Part shown: positions 5,954-13,022 of the stretch, in pieces
Numbering within the stretch: the first letter of the stretch is position 1
How the letters are laid out: the number at the start of each line of letters is the position of its first letter
NCBI GenBank assembly: GCA_035632315.1
Contig: DASQGZ010000025.1
Span: 1-18,593, forward strand
Reading direction: 5' to 3'
Length of the DNA: 18,593 nt
Source: JAFDZW01 sp035632315
GTDB taxonomy: Bacteria; Bacteroidota; Ignavibacteria; Palsa-1295
Translations under genes and position numbers: made by a program
The notes under the pieces: generated by a model
The model's database searches: none
Told to the model about the DNA's origin: nothing
What the model saw: only the letters and a program-made list of their open reading frames with translations

Positions 5954-7450
5954 TTACTTCTCGATCACACAGCGGTCGTTCGAAAAGAACGCGTTGCCGT
6001 TGGCATCGGTACCGCTGACTTGGATGACGTACATTCCTGCAGGAACGTCGGCGTTCCATATCCACTGGTCAGTTGCGACCTGTCGTGCGACAACACTGCC
6101 GACGAGATTCATCACCGTGACGGTTGCATTACGGACGCCCGGAAACGCCGCAGTCACGGTGCTATGTGACGGGTTCGGATAGATCGAAACGTGCTCGTTC
6201 GTCGAGCTGCCGCCGACTCGAGCCGGTGCGCCGTTCTTGCGAAGTCCTTGCAATGCGAAGTTCATTGTTGTGACAGACTGCACGTCCGTTTTGCCGTCAG
6301 TAGTTGCCGCTTCGGCAGTAATGATCACTTCGTCATAATACACTCCGTTCGTTGATGTGGACATCGTCACCGTCACCGACATTCCGTCGCCGGTTGAAAG
6401 CGTGAACGGCAACGTGCTCGTCGGCGTAATGTTCGTGATCGAAAAGCTCTTGCCGTTCTTGAGCGATACATTCGTGACTTTCAATTTCGTCGTGCCCGTA
6501 TTCTTGAAAAAGAACGTATGCGTCACGACCGAATTATCGCTGATCATCGCGAGCACATCGGTCGAGCCGGCATTGAGCGCCGTCGAGATCGAATCTGCCG
6601 TCGGTGGTATTGCCACACCGGCAAGCGTGTTGTACGTTGAGTTGCAAATCTGATAATATGCACCGCTATCGTAGTAATTCATTTTGAATGCAAGATCGAG
6701 CTCGCCCACGTAGCGATACTTCACGATCGACGCATTCGAGCGCGGTGAAAATGACACGGTGAACGACTTTTTCTCGAACGGAGCCATTAAGTACGGGAAC
6801 GTGATGCCCGAAGTCACGAACGTACCACCATCGGTCGTCGAAGAGCCATACGTATCAACTTCGATCGAATCCTTACGATTGCTTTGAAGCGTCATCGTTC
6901 TCGAAATGTCTCCATCTATAATAAGCGGACCCCAAAGCGAGTTGTCGAGTGTCGCTACGACACATGGTTTACTCAGATTAGTATCAACAGTGATGTACCC
7001 GAGGGCACTCGTCCCAAAACTAACCTCTTTCCCATTGACCGTGCCGGAGAAATAGACGACTAAACGACTTTCTGCCGAGGAGTCGTCTCTTCCCGGAGTA
7101 AAACAGATCTCCGCGATCGAAACAATATCGTTATGAAGCATCAGCACCGGAAGCGGCGGGATCGCGGTATCTGTCCACCACCCATAATAATTTCCATTAT
7201 TGACGTCAATGCTTTTGATGACGAGCGGATCGTTCGATGTATTTCGGAGCCAGATCGTGTGACATTCTTTTTGTCCCGCAGCGATCGGCCCGAAATTATG
7301 AATCCCGAACGTGACGCCCGCTGTGTCAGGGATCGGATAATCAATAGTGTCGCTGAGCGCTAAACGCTGTGCTCGCGAAGTGCTTACGCTAAAGAACATA
7401 ACGGCGGCAAGCAACCCAGCCGCAACAGGAAGAAACCGTAACATTTTCAT
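5954..7450 (-). CDS. T9SS-secreted protein with choice-of-anchor-D/ASH-like domains
   Basis: The 498-residue product has a signal peptide (1-28, ending SRAQ). Beta-rich Ig-like domains follow with phrases typical of choice-of-anchor-D or ASPM-SPD-2-Hydin-like repeats: an early one around LRNTSNDPLVIKSIDV and a later one around FFKNTGTTKLKVTNVSL through the VYYDEVIIT region. From about residue 420, SIYPNPSHSTVTAAFPG to the C-terminal CVIEK is a type A T9SS sorting domain, with the usual V-x-NLVG and GMYVIQV strands. The protein is thus likely exported to the periplasm by Sec, crosses the outer membrane by T9SS and is released or surface-bound. No catalytic motif is seen, so a structural or adhesive role is the default. 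GGAG lies 7 bases before the ATG; a terminator follows the stop. Confidence 0.85.
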   Translation of the reverse strand: MKMLRFLPVAAGLLAAVMFFSVSTSRAQRLALSDTIDYPIPDTAGVTFGIHNFGPIAAGQKECHTIWLRNTSNDPLVIKSIDVNNGNYYGWWTDTAIPPLPVLMLHNDIVSIAEICFTPGRDDSSAESRLVVYFSGTVNGKEVSFGTSALGYITVDTNLSKPCVVATLDNSLWGPLIIDGDISRTMTLQSNRKDSIEVDTYGSSTTDGGTFVTSGITFPYLMAPFEKKSFTVSFSPRSNASIVKYRYVGELDLAFKMNYYDSGAYYQICNSTYNTLAGVAIPPTADSISTALNAGSTDVLAMISDNSVVTHTFFFKNTGTTKLKVTNVSLKNGKSFSITNITPTSTLPFTLSTGDGMSVTVTMSTSTNGVYYDEVIITAEAATTDGKTDVQSVTTMNFALQGLRKNGAPARVGGSSTNEHVSIYPNPSHSTVTAAFPGVRNATVTVMNLVGSVVARQVATDQWIWNADVPAGMYVIQVSGTDANGNAFFSNDRCVIEK

Positions 7451-7513
7451 ATCGTGTCTCCTTTAGAGGTGAAGTTTTAACACATTGCCGCTATAGTAAT
7501 GCGTTTGAATAAC

Positions 7514-7521
7514 CAAAGTTA
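7514..7521 (-). promoter_or_regulatory. -7 element TAACTTTG before the T9SS protein gene
   Basis: The minus strand reads TAACTTTG, an exact TAnnTTTG match, 63 bases upstream of the ATG at 7450. The leader also contains the ribosome binding site AAAGGAG. No clear -33 TTG is present. Confidence 0.45.
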
Positions 7522-7556
7522 CACCAAAGACAAAGATTTTCTATAAGGGGTAAGGT

Positions 7557-7593
7557 GTCATTCTGAGCACAACGAAGTGAAGCGAAAAACCCC
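7557..7593. repeat. Dispersed intergenic repeat of the GTCATTCTGAGC type
   Basis: GTCATTCTGAGC followed by GAAGTGAAGCGAA resembles the widespread intergenic GTCATT(C/G)(T/C)GAGCGAAGCGAAGAATCT family known from many bacterial genomes. A relative lies at 12337-12382. The assignment rests on recall of the family, not alignment. Confidence 0.5.
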
Positions 7594-7620
7594 GTAAAGT
7601 CTTGTAGAATATAAGTCGGT

Positions 7621-7656
7621 ACAGGACATCAAAACCTGTTCACGAATTTATTCGTG
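7621..7656. repeat. Two adjacent small hairpins
   Basis: ACAGG/CCTGT (7621-7639) and CACGAA/TTCGTG (7641-7656, 4-base loop) are consecutive inverted repeats. Together with the repeat at 7557-7593 and the A+T repeat at 7674, they fill the 367-base gene-free stretch between the divergent genes at 7450 and 7818. No T-tract follows, so this is not a clear terminator. Confidence 0.5.
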
Positions 7657-7673
7657 GGCGGCCCCGCATTTCA

Positions 7674-7692
7674 ATTTTACATTTTACATTTT
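7674..7692. repeat. ATTTTAC repeat, left member of an inverted pair
   Basis: ATTTTACATTTTACATTTT is followed immediately by CCCCGCCC (7693-7700). The exact reverse complements of both strings, in mirrored order, lie beyond the other end of the next gene (10161-10216). Confidence 0.75.
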
Positions 7693-7817
7693 CCCCGCCC
7701 CCAGCACCAGACACATCGACGCGGAACTAACTCCCCTCAAAAAGCAATACATATTAACGTGGCTGAACGATTCTATGGCGTTCTGCCGCTTCCCCTAACC
7801 CGAAAGAAAGGCCGCGG

Positions 7818-10091
7818 ATGTCGAATTCTATTTTGCGAACTGCAATTACTTCGGTTTGCTTGTTATTGTTATTCACTGTGATCACGCCCCATCTTCGCGC
7901 ACAAGAAGGCGGCTACACGAACGAACTTTCCGTCAGAAAGGGCGACACCCTTCGTTTTTATATTTCAACCTCGCAACCCCAGTTTGATCTCGGCATTTAT
8001 CGCCTCGGATTCGAGAAAGTAAAGATCACTTCGATCGATCACATTCCGGGCGGCGTACAAGCCGTGCCCGATAGCGCATACCGCTACGGCTGCCATTGGA
8101 AATCAACGCTCTCCATTGCAATACCGATGTCCTGGGCGAGCGGCGTGTATGAGGCCGACTTCCCGACCGATTCCGGAACGAAGCAGATCGTCTTCATCGT
8201 CAAAGAGCAAACGCTCGGCTCGCATTCGAAGACGCTCGTCTGTCTGACGGTCAATACCTGGCAGGCATATAATAATTTCGGCGGCAAGAGCGTCTATAAT
8301 TATAATTCGACGCAGAACGATTACAGTCCGATCGTTTCATTCGATCGTCCGTTTTCGAACGAGACCGCAAATCATTATTATCTGTGGGCGAATAAACTTG
8401 TGAAGTGGATGGAGCGCGAACATTTCGATGCGGAGTTCTGCACGAACATCGATCTCGACCGCAATCCGCAAATGCTCGATCATTATGATGTGTACTGCAC
8501 GGTCGGCCACGACGAATACTGGACGCACCCGGAGCGCGATCAAATTCAATCGTTCGTCGATCGCGGCGGAAGGCTTATTATTCTCGGCGGGAACACCTGT
8601 TGGTGGCAAGCGCGGCTCGAAGAGAACGAGCATATTTTTGTTTGTTATAAAAATCAGATCAACGATCCGCTCAAAGGAATTCAGGATTCGCTCGTCAGCG
8701 ATCTCTGGACGAGCAGCACGGTGAATGACCGCGAGAATAAACTTACCGGCACAAGTTTCGAGAACGGCGGCTATGTCAATAATAAAGGTATCTATCCTGT
8801 CTCAAAAGGATATGGTGGTTATAGCGTACAGCATTCAAACTCCTGGATATTCGATAAGACGTGGCTGCATACCGGCGACGTCTTCGGACAAACGTCCGCC
8901 GTTGTCGGCTACGAAACTGACGGCGCGCTCTACCGCTGGAGCAGCGACAGCCTGCTCGAACTTATCGGTACGGATGAAACGCCGTCAAACTTTCGCATTC
9001 TCGGACTCTCGCCTGCATCTACTGAAGGCGGCGGGCTCATCGGCGCTGCAACAATGGGATGGTATGCAAAAAAGAACGGTGGCGCAGTCTTTAATGCTGC
9101 ATCGATCAATTGGGCGAACGGTCTCGACGCGCACGATACCGATGTCGAGCAGATCACGAGAAATGTGTTCGAAAAATTCAGAGATAAAAAATATTTTCCG
9201 CCGGAGATCACAAACTTTACTCCGCGCACGATGACGCGCGACAGCATCAATCATCAATGGATCTATCTGCCTCATCGCACCGTCTATTGCCCGAAGAATA
9301 TGATCGGTCTCTTCGCTGTTGATGCTATTGATCCGCAGGCATTGCCGTTAACATATACGTGGAAGAAAAATAATTTTACTTCGAGTCACGATTCATCCGT
9401 TAGTTTAAATTTCGGACCGAGCGGGTGCAAGAATGCGCCTGAGTGGGTGACGGTTACTGTCTCGAACGGATTCGACAGCACGACGATCGGCTGGTGGGTC
9501 GTCGATGCGACAACGGCGTTCATCACGTCTGCGCCATCGTATCCATACTTCAAGCACAGCAGATTTTATTACAAGCCGTACGCGGTTTCGACCGTTGACG
9601 AACATCCGCGCTGCACGCTCACGGGCGCTCCTGCATGGCTCACGATGAATGATGACGGCGTCATCACCGGCACACTCGACAGCGGTTCCGGCACGTTCGG
9701 CTTTACCGTGATCGCATCGGATAAAGACAATAATTTTGCGTTTCAGTCGGCAAAGATCATCATTAAAGATTCATCCGCAAGTGTTCAGAGCGAAGCTGCC
9801 GATGTGATCAGCTGCAATATATTTCCGAATCCGTTTTCGAATGCTGCAACGCTCGATGTTGTGCTCGCCGAACGTGCGCACGTTAGTGTCGAGATCACCT
9901 CGCTCACCGGCGCGCATATTCGAACGCTCGCTACGAACACCGTGATGCATCACGGCACGCACGAACTTTATTGGGATGGCAAAGACGACCGCGGTGCGAT
10001 CGTCGGCTCCGGAATGTATCTCGTTCACATTGCGACCGTTACGCACTCAGGCAAAGAGTCCTCGCTTATTTACAAGCTCATCAAGAGTTAA
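7818..10091 (+). CDS. Secreted N,N-dimethylformamidase-like protein with Ig/He_PIG and T9SS/FlgD-like tail
   Basis: This is a 757-residue exported protein. The signal peptide is 1-28. Residues ~60-460 match the N,N-dimethylformamidase large-subunit-like family: a W-x-S-T-L-S-I-x-I-P / W-A-S-G-V-Y-E entry region, NTWQAYNNFGGKSVYNY, VSFDRPF, a K-W-M-E-R-E block, and V-GHDEYWTHPERD (G230-W235) leading to GGRLIILGGNTCWWQAR. The characterised enzyme is an iron amidohydrolase using Tyr and Glu ligands; Tyr234 in GHDEYW may be one, but I have not verified the full set. Then comes an Ig/PKD-like region, a He_PIG-like domain (~595-645, GAPAWLTMNDDGVITGT) and, from ~668, a FlgD/T9SS-type tail (IFPNPF ... 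YWDGKDDRGAIVGSGMYLVHI). It is probably an extracellular amide or C-N hydrolase, or a non-enzymatic surface relative. The ATG at 7818 gives the signal peptide and has AAAGG upstream. Confidence 0.8.
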   Translation: MSNSILRTAITSVCLLLLFTVITPHLRAQEGGYTNELSVRKGDTLRFYISTSQPQFDLGIYRLGFEKVKITSIDHIPGGVQAVPDSAYRYGCHWKSTLSIAIPMSWASGVYEADFPTDSGTKQIVFIVKEQTLGSHSKTLVCLTVNTWQAYNNFGGKSVYNYNSTQNDYSPIVSFDRPFSNETANHYYLWANKLVKWMEREHFDAEFCTNIDLDRNPQMLDHYDVYCTVGHDEYWTHPERDQIQSFVDRGGRLIILGGNTCWWQARLEENEHIFVCYKNQINDPLKGIQDSLVSDLWTSSTVNDRENKLTGTSFENGGYVNNKGIYPVSKGYGGYSVQHSNSWIFDKTWLHTGDVFGQTSAVVGYETDGALYRWSSDSLLELIGTDETPSNFRILGLSPASTEGGGLIGAATMGWYAKKNGGAVFNAASINWANGLDAHDTDVEQITRNVFEKFRDKKYFPPEITNFTPRTMTRDSINHQWIYLPHRTVYCPKNMIGLFAVDAIDPQALPLTYTWKKNNFTSSHDSSVSLNFGPSGCKNAPEWVTVTVSNGFDSTTIGWWVVDATTAFITSAPSYPYFKHSRFYYKPYAVSTVDEHPRCTLTGAPAWLTMNDDGVITGTLDSGSGTFGFTVIASDKDNNFAFQSAKIIIKDSSASVQSEAADVISCNIFPNPFSNAATLDVVLAERAHVSVEITSLTGAHIRTLATNTVMHHGTHELYWDGKDDRGAIVGSGMYLVHIATVTHSGKESSLIYKLIKS

Positions 10092-10103
10092 CCTCGCCCT
10101 ATG

Positions 10104-10128
10104 GCGCGGCGGTTCAGAACCGCTGCGC
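10104..10128. repeat. 25-base near-perfect palindrome just after the DMFase-like gene
   Basis: GCGC-G-GCGGTTC, a central A, GAACCGC-T-GCGC: the arms pair at 11 of 12 positions. It starts 13 bases past the stop codon. There is no loop and no T-tract, so a protein-binding site or repeat remnant is as likely as a terminator. Confidence 0.6.
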
Positions 10129-10132
10129 ATTT

Positions 10133-10165
10133 CCCGCTCTCGTCGTTGATCGGCGAGAGCTTGGG
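10133..10165. repeat. Hairpin with GCTCTCG/CGAGAGC stem
   Basis: GCTCTCG (10136-10142) pairs with CGAGAGC (10154-10160) across an 11-base loop, and outer CCC/GGG can extend it. It follows the palindrome at 10104-10128 and may help end the upstream transcript, although no T-tract is seen. Confidence 0.45.
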
Positions 10166-10216
10166 CGGGGTATGCTCACTCGGAGAATGTAAAATTAAAA
10201 ATGTAAAATGTAAAAT
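10161..10216. repeat. GGGCGGGG plus ATTTTAC repeat, right member of an inverted pair
   Basis: GGGCGGGG (10163-10170) and AAAATGTAAAATGTAAAAT (10198-10216) are exact reverse complements of the two strings at 7674-7700, in mirrored order but with a longer spacer. The A+T part abuts the stop codon of the minus-strand barrel gene at 10218. Confidence 0.75.
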
Positions 10217-10217
10217 A

Positions 10218-10769
10218 TCAAAACATATATGCTGCCCCGAGTTTTAGGCCTCTTCGAACAGTGTAAGAAATAGCAAGGAGCCAATTTGGTGATAATTGAA
10301 ATCGCAGATCAGGTCCGATGTTAAACCACGTGTAACTCAACACTTGTACTTCATATTTTGTATGGGTGGTGTCGCCCGCATCTGGAACGTAGTGATTATA
10401 TTTCTGATCGCTCCATAGCAGTACCACGCCAAGCCGAATCCGATCATTTAATATAAAGCCAACATCTCCGCCAAAATATTCTTCTCTTGAAGTCGCTCCG
10501 TCACCTGGAATATATTTGCCATTCGGTCCGATTGCATCCACGGGGAGAGTTGACGGATCTACTCCGTACATCCCGTATTCGATACCAAAATATGCTACTC
10601 TATATTGCAGCCCCGCCTCGACTCCCCACCCTATACGGGCTTCACCCGCAACTTGATCTACTGCGCCTCCAAGATTCAAACTCGCGCCGATATATGGATG
10701 CAGCGTCGAATCCTGCGCAAATACATTTGCGGCAGAAATAAAAAGTAACAGGATGATAGTTATTCGCAT
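10218..10769 (-). CDS. Small outer-membrane beta-barrel protein
   Basis: The 183-residue product has a signal peptide (1-~19, ending NVFAQ). The mature part has alternating hydrophobic/polar strands rich in Gly and aromatic residues (YIGASLNLGG, WGVEAGLQYRVAYFGIEYGMYG, YFGGDVGFIL, IRLGVVLLW, WLLAISYTVRRGLKLGAAYMF) and ends in Phe, the C-terminal signal for barrel assembly. The size suits an 8-stranded barrel of the OmpA/OmpW-like or porin-family type. Function is unknown: such barrels act in adhesion, envelope stability or small-solute passage. The start is 9 bases after the stop of the aldehyde dehydrogenase, so the two are probably cotranscribed, though a functional link is not evident. Confidence 0.75.
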   Translation of the reverse strand: MRITIILLLFISAANVFAQDSTLHPYIGASLNLGGAVDQVAGEARIGWGVEAGLQYRVAYFGIEYGMYGVDPSTLPVDAIGPNGKYIPGDGATSREEYFGGDVGFILNDRIRLGVVLLWSDQKYNHYVPDAGDTTHTKYEVQVLSYTWFNIGPDLRFQLSPNWLLAISYTVRRGLKLGAAYMF

Positions 10770-10778
10770 TTACAGTTA

Positions 10779-12263
10779 CTAATTATCAATCTGCGCCCGT
10801 TGCAGATGTCCCGAGTAATCTATATAAACAGATTTCCATTCGGTATAAAAATCGAATACCGCCCATCCGCCTTCGCGGTGGCCGTTGCCCGTTGCTTTGA
10901 CGCCGCCGAACGGCATGTGCGCTTCGGCGCCGATCGTCGGCGCGTTGATATATGTGATGCCCGCTTCGATGTCGCGCACGGCGAGCATCGCCGAGTTGAT
11001 ATCGCGCGTATATATAGATGACGAAAGTCCGTACGCAACATTATTCGTAATGCGAATTGCATCCGCAAGCGATTCGCATTTAATCACCGAAAGCACCGGA
11101 CCGAAAATTTCTTCTTTTGCAATGGTCATCTCAGGAGTTACGTCAGTAAAAATAGTCGGCTCGAAAAACCAGCCATCGCTCAAACCATTTCCACTGGCAA
11201 CATTTCCGCCAAGAATACATTTTGCGCCTTCATCTTTTCCGATCTCCACATAGTGCTCGATATTTTTTCGCTGCTTTTCATTAATGATCGGTCCGACATC
11301 AGTCCCGGCAAGAAGTCCATCCCCAAGTGTTAATTTCACAACTCGTTCGCGAAGCATCCCGATAAATTTTTCGTGAATATCTTTATGCAAAATAAGCCGT
11401 GACGTTGCCGTGCATCGCTGACCCGTCGTGCCGAACGCACCCCAGAGCACACCGTGCAGCGCAAGATCGAGATCGGCATCAGCCATTACGATCTCCGCAT
11501 TCTTGCCGCCCATTTCTAAACAGACGCGCTTCGCCTGCGCACCGGCGCGCTCGGCAACATTTCTCCCCGTGTTTGTCGAACCGGTAAAACTCAGTGTATG
11601 AATGAGCGGATGCTCGACGATCCGCGCGCCGACGACATCGCCCGCGCCGTGAACAAGATTTAAAACTCCGGGCGGCAATCCGGCCTCTATTAATATCTCC
11701 GTCAATACATTTGCCGTATGCGGCGTATCTTCGGCGGGTTTGAAGACGAACGTGTTGCCCGCGACAAGTCCCGGGAAAATGTTCCACGTCGGGATCGCCA
11801 TCGGAAAATTCCACGGCGTGATGAGCCCGCAGACGCCGACAGGAATGCGAAACGATAAATTTAATTTATCACGCAATTCGCTCGGCGCATTGAAACCGAA
11901 TAATCTGCGTCCTTCGCTTGCCGAATAATATGCAGTGTCGATCCCCTCTTGCACATCGCCGCGCGTTTCGGCGAGTGGCTTGCCCATTTCGCGTGTCATC
12001 GCGCGGGCGATCTCTTCTTTACGCGCGTTCATAATGTCGCCAGCTTTTCGTATCATATCTCCGCGCGCCGGAGCCGGCACGAGCCGCCAGGATTCGAATG
12101 CCTTCGCCGCCGCTGTTGCAGCAATATTCACATCGGCAGCGGTCGAAAGCGGAAATGTCCCGATGACATCCCGCCAATTTGCGGGGTTGCGATTCTCGAA
12201 TGTTTTCGAGTCCGTGCTGTCAGACCATTGCCCGTTAATATAATTCTGAAATTTTTGCGGCAT
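10779..12263 (-). CDS. NAD(P)+-dependent aldehyde dehydrogenase
   Basis: This 494-residue enzyme is of the ALDH superfamily, oxidising an aldehyde to its carboxylate. The key motifs are intact: PWNFP with the oxyanion Asn at 152, the FTGST cofactor-binding turn (from about 226), LEMGGKN with general base Glu250, GQRCTATSR with nucleophile Cys284, and EEIFGPVL near the end of the catalytic domain. The C-terminal GAEAHMPFGGVKATGNGHREGG resembles the semialdehyde-dehydrogenase branch of the family, but substrate assignment by eye is unsafe. An upstream TTG at 12332 would add 23 residues lacking family similarity; ATG at 12263 (MPQKFQNYINGQW) is the natural start. It is transcribed divergently from the small secreted protein gene and is followed after 9 bases by a barrel protein gene. 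It is probably a catabolic or detoxifying cytoplasmic enzyme. Confidence 0.95.
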   Translation of the reverse strand: MPQKFQNYINGQWSDSTDSKTFENRNPANWRDVIGTFPLSTAADVNIAATAAAKAFESWRLVPAPARGDMIRKAGDIMNARKEEIARAMTREMGKPLAETRGDVQEGIDTAYYSASEGRRLFGFNAPSELRDKLNLSFRIPVGVCGLITPWNFPMAIPTWNIFPGLVAGNTFVFKPAEDTPHTANVLTEILIEAGLPPGVLNLVHGAGDVVGARIVEHPLIHTLSFTGSTNTGRNVAERAGAQAKRVCLEMGGKNAEIVMADADLDLALHGVLWGAFGTTGQRCTATSRLILHKDIHEKFIGMLRERVVKLTLGDGLLAGTDVGPIINEKQRKNIEHYVEIGKDEGAKCILGGNVASGNGLSDGWFFEPTIFTDVTPEMTIAKEEIFGPVLSVIKCESLADAIRITNNVAYGLSSSIYTRDINSAMLAVRDIEAGITYINAPTIGAEAHMPFGGVKATGNGHREGGWAVFDFYTEWKSVYIDYSGHLQRAQIDN

Positions 12264-12336
12264 AAATTGGTTATGAATGTTCGGAATAGTAAACGAAGTT
12301 TTGTTCCCAACCGTCGCCACGAAATCTATCAATGAT

Positions 12337-12382
12337 GTCGTCGCGAGCGGCCGAAGGAAGCGGCAGACAAAGAGAAGAATCT
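12337..12382. repeat. Dispersed intergenic repeat of the GTCGTCGCGAGC type
   Basis: GTCGTCGCGAGCGGCCGAAG followed by GAAGCGG and a terminal AAGAATCT resembles the GTCATTGCGAGCGACCGAAG..AATCT intergenic repeat family of many bacteria. It lies between the divergent aldehyde dehydrogenase and secreted protein genes. A looser relative is at 7557-7593. Confidence 0.5.
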
Positions 12383-12503
12383 GTTAAATAATGTAATTCA
12401 CTATTTGCAAATGAATAAAATGGATCTTTTTTTATTTAATAGATTCCCCACTCCACTTCGTACCGTTCGAAATAACTTTAGAGAATCTAAGAAGGATACG
12501 ACC

Positions 12504-13022
12504 ATGAACCAAGCCACAAAAAATTTCTCTCGCCTGCTTGTCATAGCAGCGCTGCTTATTATCGCCTCGCGCACATTTGCGCAAGGCGGGATCGGCAAGA
12601 TGCCGCGCGAAGATCTCGTGATGCTTTCGGCAGTCATTCGCGATTCGCTCGCCGATGAAATGTTCGCGCGCATTAACGATCTCAAAAGATTTGCGCTTGC
12701 AAACAACGCCGACAGCGCCGCGCCGCTCGTCGCATTCAATACCGGCGCCGGAAGGGTCTGGGCATGGACACGCGCCTGCGACCAGAAAAATCCGGACGAT
12801 GCGAAACATGTTGCCGATGTGCTGTCAAAATTAAAAAAATTCTACACCGATTATCCCGGTGATATGCATCAAGAATATTTCGCGATGTTCAAATCGAAAG
12901 ACACACCATCGGGGCAATTATTGCATTATCAGATCGACCTGACAAAAGGAAATAAAAAAAGAATGGTAAGCTTCCATTTTTATCCGGTCGGCGATAAACT
13001 TCTTTACGGCGACGCGAATTAA
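12504..13022 (+). CDS. Small secreted protein of unknown function
   Basis: ATG at 12504 is chosen because AAGGA lies 7 bases upstream and the product then opens with a proper signal peptide (MNQATKNFSR, then a hydrophobic core, cleavage near TFAQ); an earlier in-frame start at 12405 would bury it. The 172-residue protein is mainly helical in its first half (MPREDLVMLSAVIRDSLADEM, ADVLSKLKKFYTDYPGD). It ends with a strand-like stretch, KKRMVSFHFYPVGDKLLYGD. I do not recognise a family. Its TAA is followed at once by the ATG of the glycosyltransferase gene, which suggests translational coupling and a shared transcript. Confidence 0.75.
   Translation: MNQATKNFSRLLVIAALLIIASRTFAQGGIGKMPREDLVMLSAVIRDSLADEMFARINDLKRFALANNADSAAPLVAFNTGAGRVWAWTRACDQKNPDDAKHVADVLSKLKKFYTDYPGDMHQEYFAMFKSKDTPSGQLLHYQIDLTKGNKKRMVSFHFYPVGDKLLYGDAN

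Noticed and set aside
8725..9234. A 169-codon plus-strand frame inside the dimethylformamidase-like gene
   Set aside because: Out-of-frame shadow with no recognisable features, while the overlapping frame is a clear multi-domain protein.
7674..10216. The mirrored repeats as ends of an insertion sequence
   Set aside because: The enclosed gene is a secreted dimethylformamidase-like protein, no transposase is present, and no target-site duplication was identified.
12264..12332. N-terminal extension of the aldehyde dehydrogenase from a TTG codon
   Set aside because: The added residues have no family similarity and the ATG at 12263 gives the normal N-terminus.
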